Made by a program: the position numbers and the translations under genes. Shown here piece by piece: positions 62,059-64,000 of a stretch of 64,000 bases of DNA (positions are counted from its first letter, which is position 1; every line of letters starts with the position of its first letter). Under the pieces are notes generated by a model. It was given only the letters and a program-made list of their open reading frames with translations, searched no databases and was not told the origin of the DNA. Source of the DNA: Acidovorax sp. Leaf78 (GTDB taxonomy: Bacteria > Pseudomonadota > Gammaproteobacteria > Burkholderiales > Burkholderiaceae_C); assembly GCF_001422735.1 (NCBI RefSeq), contig NZ_LMLZ01000006.1, forward strand, positions 33,538 through 97,537, in the 5' to 3' direction.

Positions 62059-62734
62059 GACGTGACGCCTCTGCTTTCATTCTCGGTTACGGCTGTACTT
62101 GATTCGCTGGCAAAGACATTTCTGCGGTACGGCCCACGAACAGGTCGGCATGTCGAAAGCCGTTGTTCAGTGAAAAGATCAGTGCACCAACGCCGCCCTG
62201 GGCTGTGGATGATTGATGTCATGGCGCAACACCGCAAAACGGGACAACTCGCTGTCGGACAAGGGTTTTGGGCACATTTCGCAACACATTGGAGGCCTTC
62301 AAGCGCAGGCCATAGAGGTGCGAAAGCGCGGGCGAGTCTAACGTGAAGACATTACAAAATGCGTCACGAAATGCGGCTTTTTGAACGCGGAAACACACTG
62401 TTTCCAATGTTGCCCAGGTACGTTCATTTGCTGTCACTTGAAACCCTTTTTTTGACGCCTTCCCCGTAACATCCGCCCGCAAACGAGCTTGCGAGGGAGG
62501 GAAACCAATGCAGGCACGCCAGCGATGCGCCGTCTACGGCGCCGTGTGTGCAGGAGCGTAGTGTGGAACAAAGACGCACTCTCGCTTTTGTAGAACACGT
62601 TTATCGCAGGCTGGTCCCTCTCAGGCAGCTTGTCTGTGAAAGGCTTCGCATCCCCTTGTGGGGCCTTGATCGTGGGCGCGTTTGCCCGCAGCAGGGTTTG
62701 TTCTCGCATTTTTTGAACCAAAAAGAGGTACGTG
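62059..62734. other. divergent promoter region, kinase block and hcp
   Basis: No gene was recognised in these 676 bases. It must hold the promoters for the minus-strand kinase block and for hcp. It is AT-richer than the neighbouring genes. A perfect hairpin GCGCCG-TCTA-CGGCGC spans 62527-62542 in the hcp leader. A smaller one lies at 62478-62493. No sigma-54 match with correct spacing was found. Confidence 0.5.
62389..62405. promoter_or_regulatory. perfect 17-bp inverted repeat, possible operator
   Basis: GGAAACA (62389-62395) and TGTTTCC (62399-62405) are exact inverted copies around a three-base centre. The position, midway between the two divergent T6SS transcripts, suits a regulator-binding site. 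No regulator gene is adjacent. Confidence 0.45.
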
Positions 62735-63217
62735 ATGACTGTCGCAATATTTATGAAAGTGGAAGGTGCCAGCGGTGAGTCGAAAGACGCTGCGCACAAG
62801 GATTGGACCGATGTCGAGTCCTTCACCTGGGGCGTGACCCAGCCTCATTCGATGTCCAGCGGCGGTGGTGCCGGTGCGGGCAAGGCCGATTTTCAGAACC
62901 TGAACATCGTTGCCAACATCGACAAGTGCTACCCCGCCGTGCTCAAGCATTGCGCGACGGGTAAGCATTTGGGCCAAGTGGAAATCTCGATGTGCAAGGC
63001 CGGCGGCACGCAGATCGAGTTTGGCAAGATCACGCTGACCGACGTGATGGTGACCAACGTCACCGTCAGCGGCACCAGCTCTGGCGACACCGTGGTGGTG
63101 AACTACGCGTTCCAGGCTGCCAAGATCAAGACCGAGTACTCCGAGCAAACCTCGCAGGGCGGCAAGGGTGCTACGAGCCAGATGGGCTTCAGCATCAAGG
63201 AAAACAAGGAAGCCTGA
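62735..63217 (+). CDS. hcp: T6SS inner-tube protein Hcp (TssD)
   Basis: This is a 160-residue protein that stacks as hexameric rings to form the secreted tube. Family stretches are MTVAIFMKVEGASGESKD at the start, FTWGVTQPHSMSSGGGAGAGKADFQNL (about 28-54), YPAVLKHCATGKHLGQVEISM (about 66-86) and TLTDVMVTNVTVSGTSSGDTVVVNYAFQAAKI (about 100-131). The ATG at 62735 has AGAGG upstream; a GTG one codon earlier is possible. It is on the plus strand, divergent from the main T6SS blocks, and a strong terminator follows. A long leader suggests its own promoter, as expected for a highly expressed gene. Confidence 0.97.
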   Translation: MTVAIFMKVEGASGESKDAAHKDWTDVESFTWGVTQPHSMSSGGGAGAGKADFQNLNIVANIDKCYPAVLKHCATGKHLGQVEISMCKAGGTQIEFGKITLTDVMVTNVTVSGTSSGDTVVVNYAFQAAKIKTEYSEQTSQGGKGATSQMGFSIKENKEA

Positions 63218-63275
63218 TAGCTGGGGCTTCGCCCCCTGGCTGCTTTCTTCGATGCGCACGCTGGCTGCGCATCCC

Positions 63276-63307
63276 AAGAGCCGCGTCTACGGATGCGGCT
63301 CTTTTTT
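63276..63307 (+). terminator. intrinsic terminator of hcp
   Basis: AAGAGCCGC (63276-63284) pairs exactly with GCGGCTCTT (63295-63303), with a ten-base loop, and runs into six T residues. It lies 58 bases after the hcp stop and separates hcp from vgrG. Confidence 0.92.
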
Positions 63308-63419
63308 GCCCGCTTGACGGCGGCCCCATCGATTTCACCCCCGCTGAACCGGCGCCACGCGTTGCACTGCCCCTGTGCGACTGTTGACTGGTGAGCGCCA
63401 AGATACACACCCATTTGCC

Positions 63420-64000
63420 ATGACCCGCCGCGTCACGATCCAAACCCCTTTGGGCGAACAACTGCAGTTTCGAAAACTCGACGGCACCGAGTCCTTGAGC
63501 GAGCTGTACTCGCTGGACATCGACCTGGTGAGCCAGAGCAAAAGCATCGACCCCAAGGCACTGCTGGGCAAGGGCAGGGGCAGGACCACCGCTGGGGGTC
63601 CTACCGGATGCGCCTTCGCCCCTGGCTGTGGGTGGCCACGCGCAAGACCGACTTCAAGATCTTCCAGCACAAAACCGTGCCGGACATCATCATGGAAGTG
63701 CTCGGCAAGTACGGCTTTCCCATCGAGAAAAAGCTCACCCGCAGCTACCGCACCTGGGACTACTGCACCCAGTACGGCGAGAGCGACTACCAATTCGTGG
63801 CGCGCCTTCTGGAACACGAAGGCGCCTACTACTACTTCACGCACAGCGCGGGCAGCCACACCCTGGTGCTGGCCGACGACATCGTGGGCTCGCACAGCCC
63901 GCTGCCCGGTGGCCACGTCATCCCGTTCTACCCACCCGGCAAAGCCGCCGTGGCCGAGCGCGAGCACCCGTCAGCCGGCCTATCGCCTCCAGCTTCTGGC
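63420..64000 (+). pseudogene. vgrG: vgrG (TssI) 5' region, disrupted
   Basis: This is the start of a spike protein gene. From the ATG at 63420 the frame reads MTRRVTIQTPLGEQLQF and on to KSIDPKALLGK (to about 63572), which is typical VgrG. A short GC-rich stretch follows, and VgrG-like sequence resumes only at about 63602 in a different frame: MRLRPWLWVATRKTDFKIF, LTRSYRTWDYCTQYGESDY, HEGAYYYFTHSAG, LVLADDIVGSH and GHVIPFYPPGKAAVAEREH. About 35 residues expected between the parts are missing. After EREH (about 63970) the likeness stops again. No stop codon is seen in the first frame to the window end. A true pseudogene, a sequencing or assembly error, or a mosaic gene are all possible. Confidence 0.75.

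Noticed and set aside
62401..62440. sigma-54-like GG...GC pattern upstream of hcp
   Set aside because: The GG and GC are 11 bases apart rather than 10, and the flanking bases do not fit the consensus.

Overview
The window looks like chromosome from a high-GC betaproteobacterium of the family Comamonadaceae, most likely Acidovorax or a close relative. This rests on overall codon and base use, on an IPTL-CTERM protein next to an H-type exosortase, on the layout of the type VI secretion locus, and on two families of short palindromic repeats scattered between genes. No search was run, so the genus is an inference. No tRNA, rRNA, CRISPR array, transposase or prophage gene was seen.

Bases 1-6.5 kb carry housekeeping genes: the end of an EAL phosphodiesterase, a pseudouridine synthase, a lipase-like hydrolase, a DHH phosphoesterase and htpG with a plausible heat-shock promoter. 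Bases 7.3-12.2 kb are a surface-protein module: a 1155-residue protein with eight DUF11-type repeats and a C-terminal IPTL-CTERM signal, then exosortase H and its companion membrane protein. Bases 12.65-15.35 kb form a visibly AT-richer island with three genes for exported proteins: a trypsin-like protease and two proteins of unknown function.

Bases 15.5-34.3 kb are a mixed metabolic and regulatory stretch: srkA kinase, DUF2855, DUF1304, ohr/ohrR peroxide defence with a clear operator, a crotonase and a 3-hydroxyacyl-CoA dehydrogenase, a GMC oxidoreductase, a NodJ-type permease and (5 kb away) its likely NodI-type ATPase, cyanase, an ECF sigma/anti-sigma pair, a DUF3455 lipoprotein, two diguanylate cyclases, purT, a PaiB-like flavoprotein and amn.

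Bases 34.4-64 kb are a complete type VI secretion locus. One minus-strand block runs from a Ser/Thr kinase (62058) through two TPR/PEGA accessory proteins, an FHA protein (TagH), a PP2C phosphatase, TssJ, TssK, TssL, TssM and TagF to TssA. After a 305-base gap a second block holds TssB, TssC, TagJ, TssE, TssF, TssG, TssH (ClpV) and an S41-like protein. On the opposite strand hcp is followed by a terminator and then a vgrG that is broken where it enters this window. The kinase, phosphatase, FHA protein and TagF make a full post-translational control set. The main oddities are the damaged vgrG, a TssJ with a Tat-like signal, an S41-like protein lacking the usual catalytic serine, a shared PEGA/TPR module across three adjacent genes, and a repeat element read in frame inside srkA.
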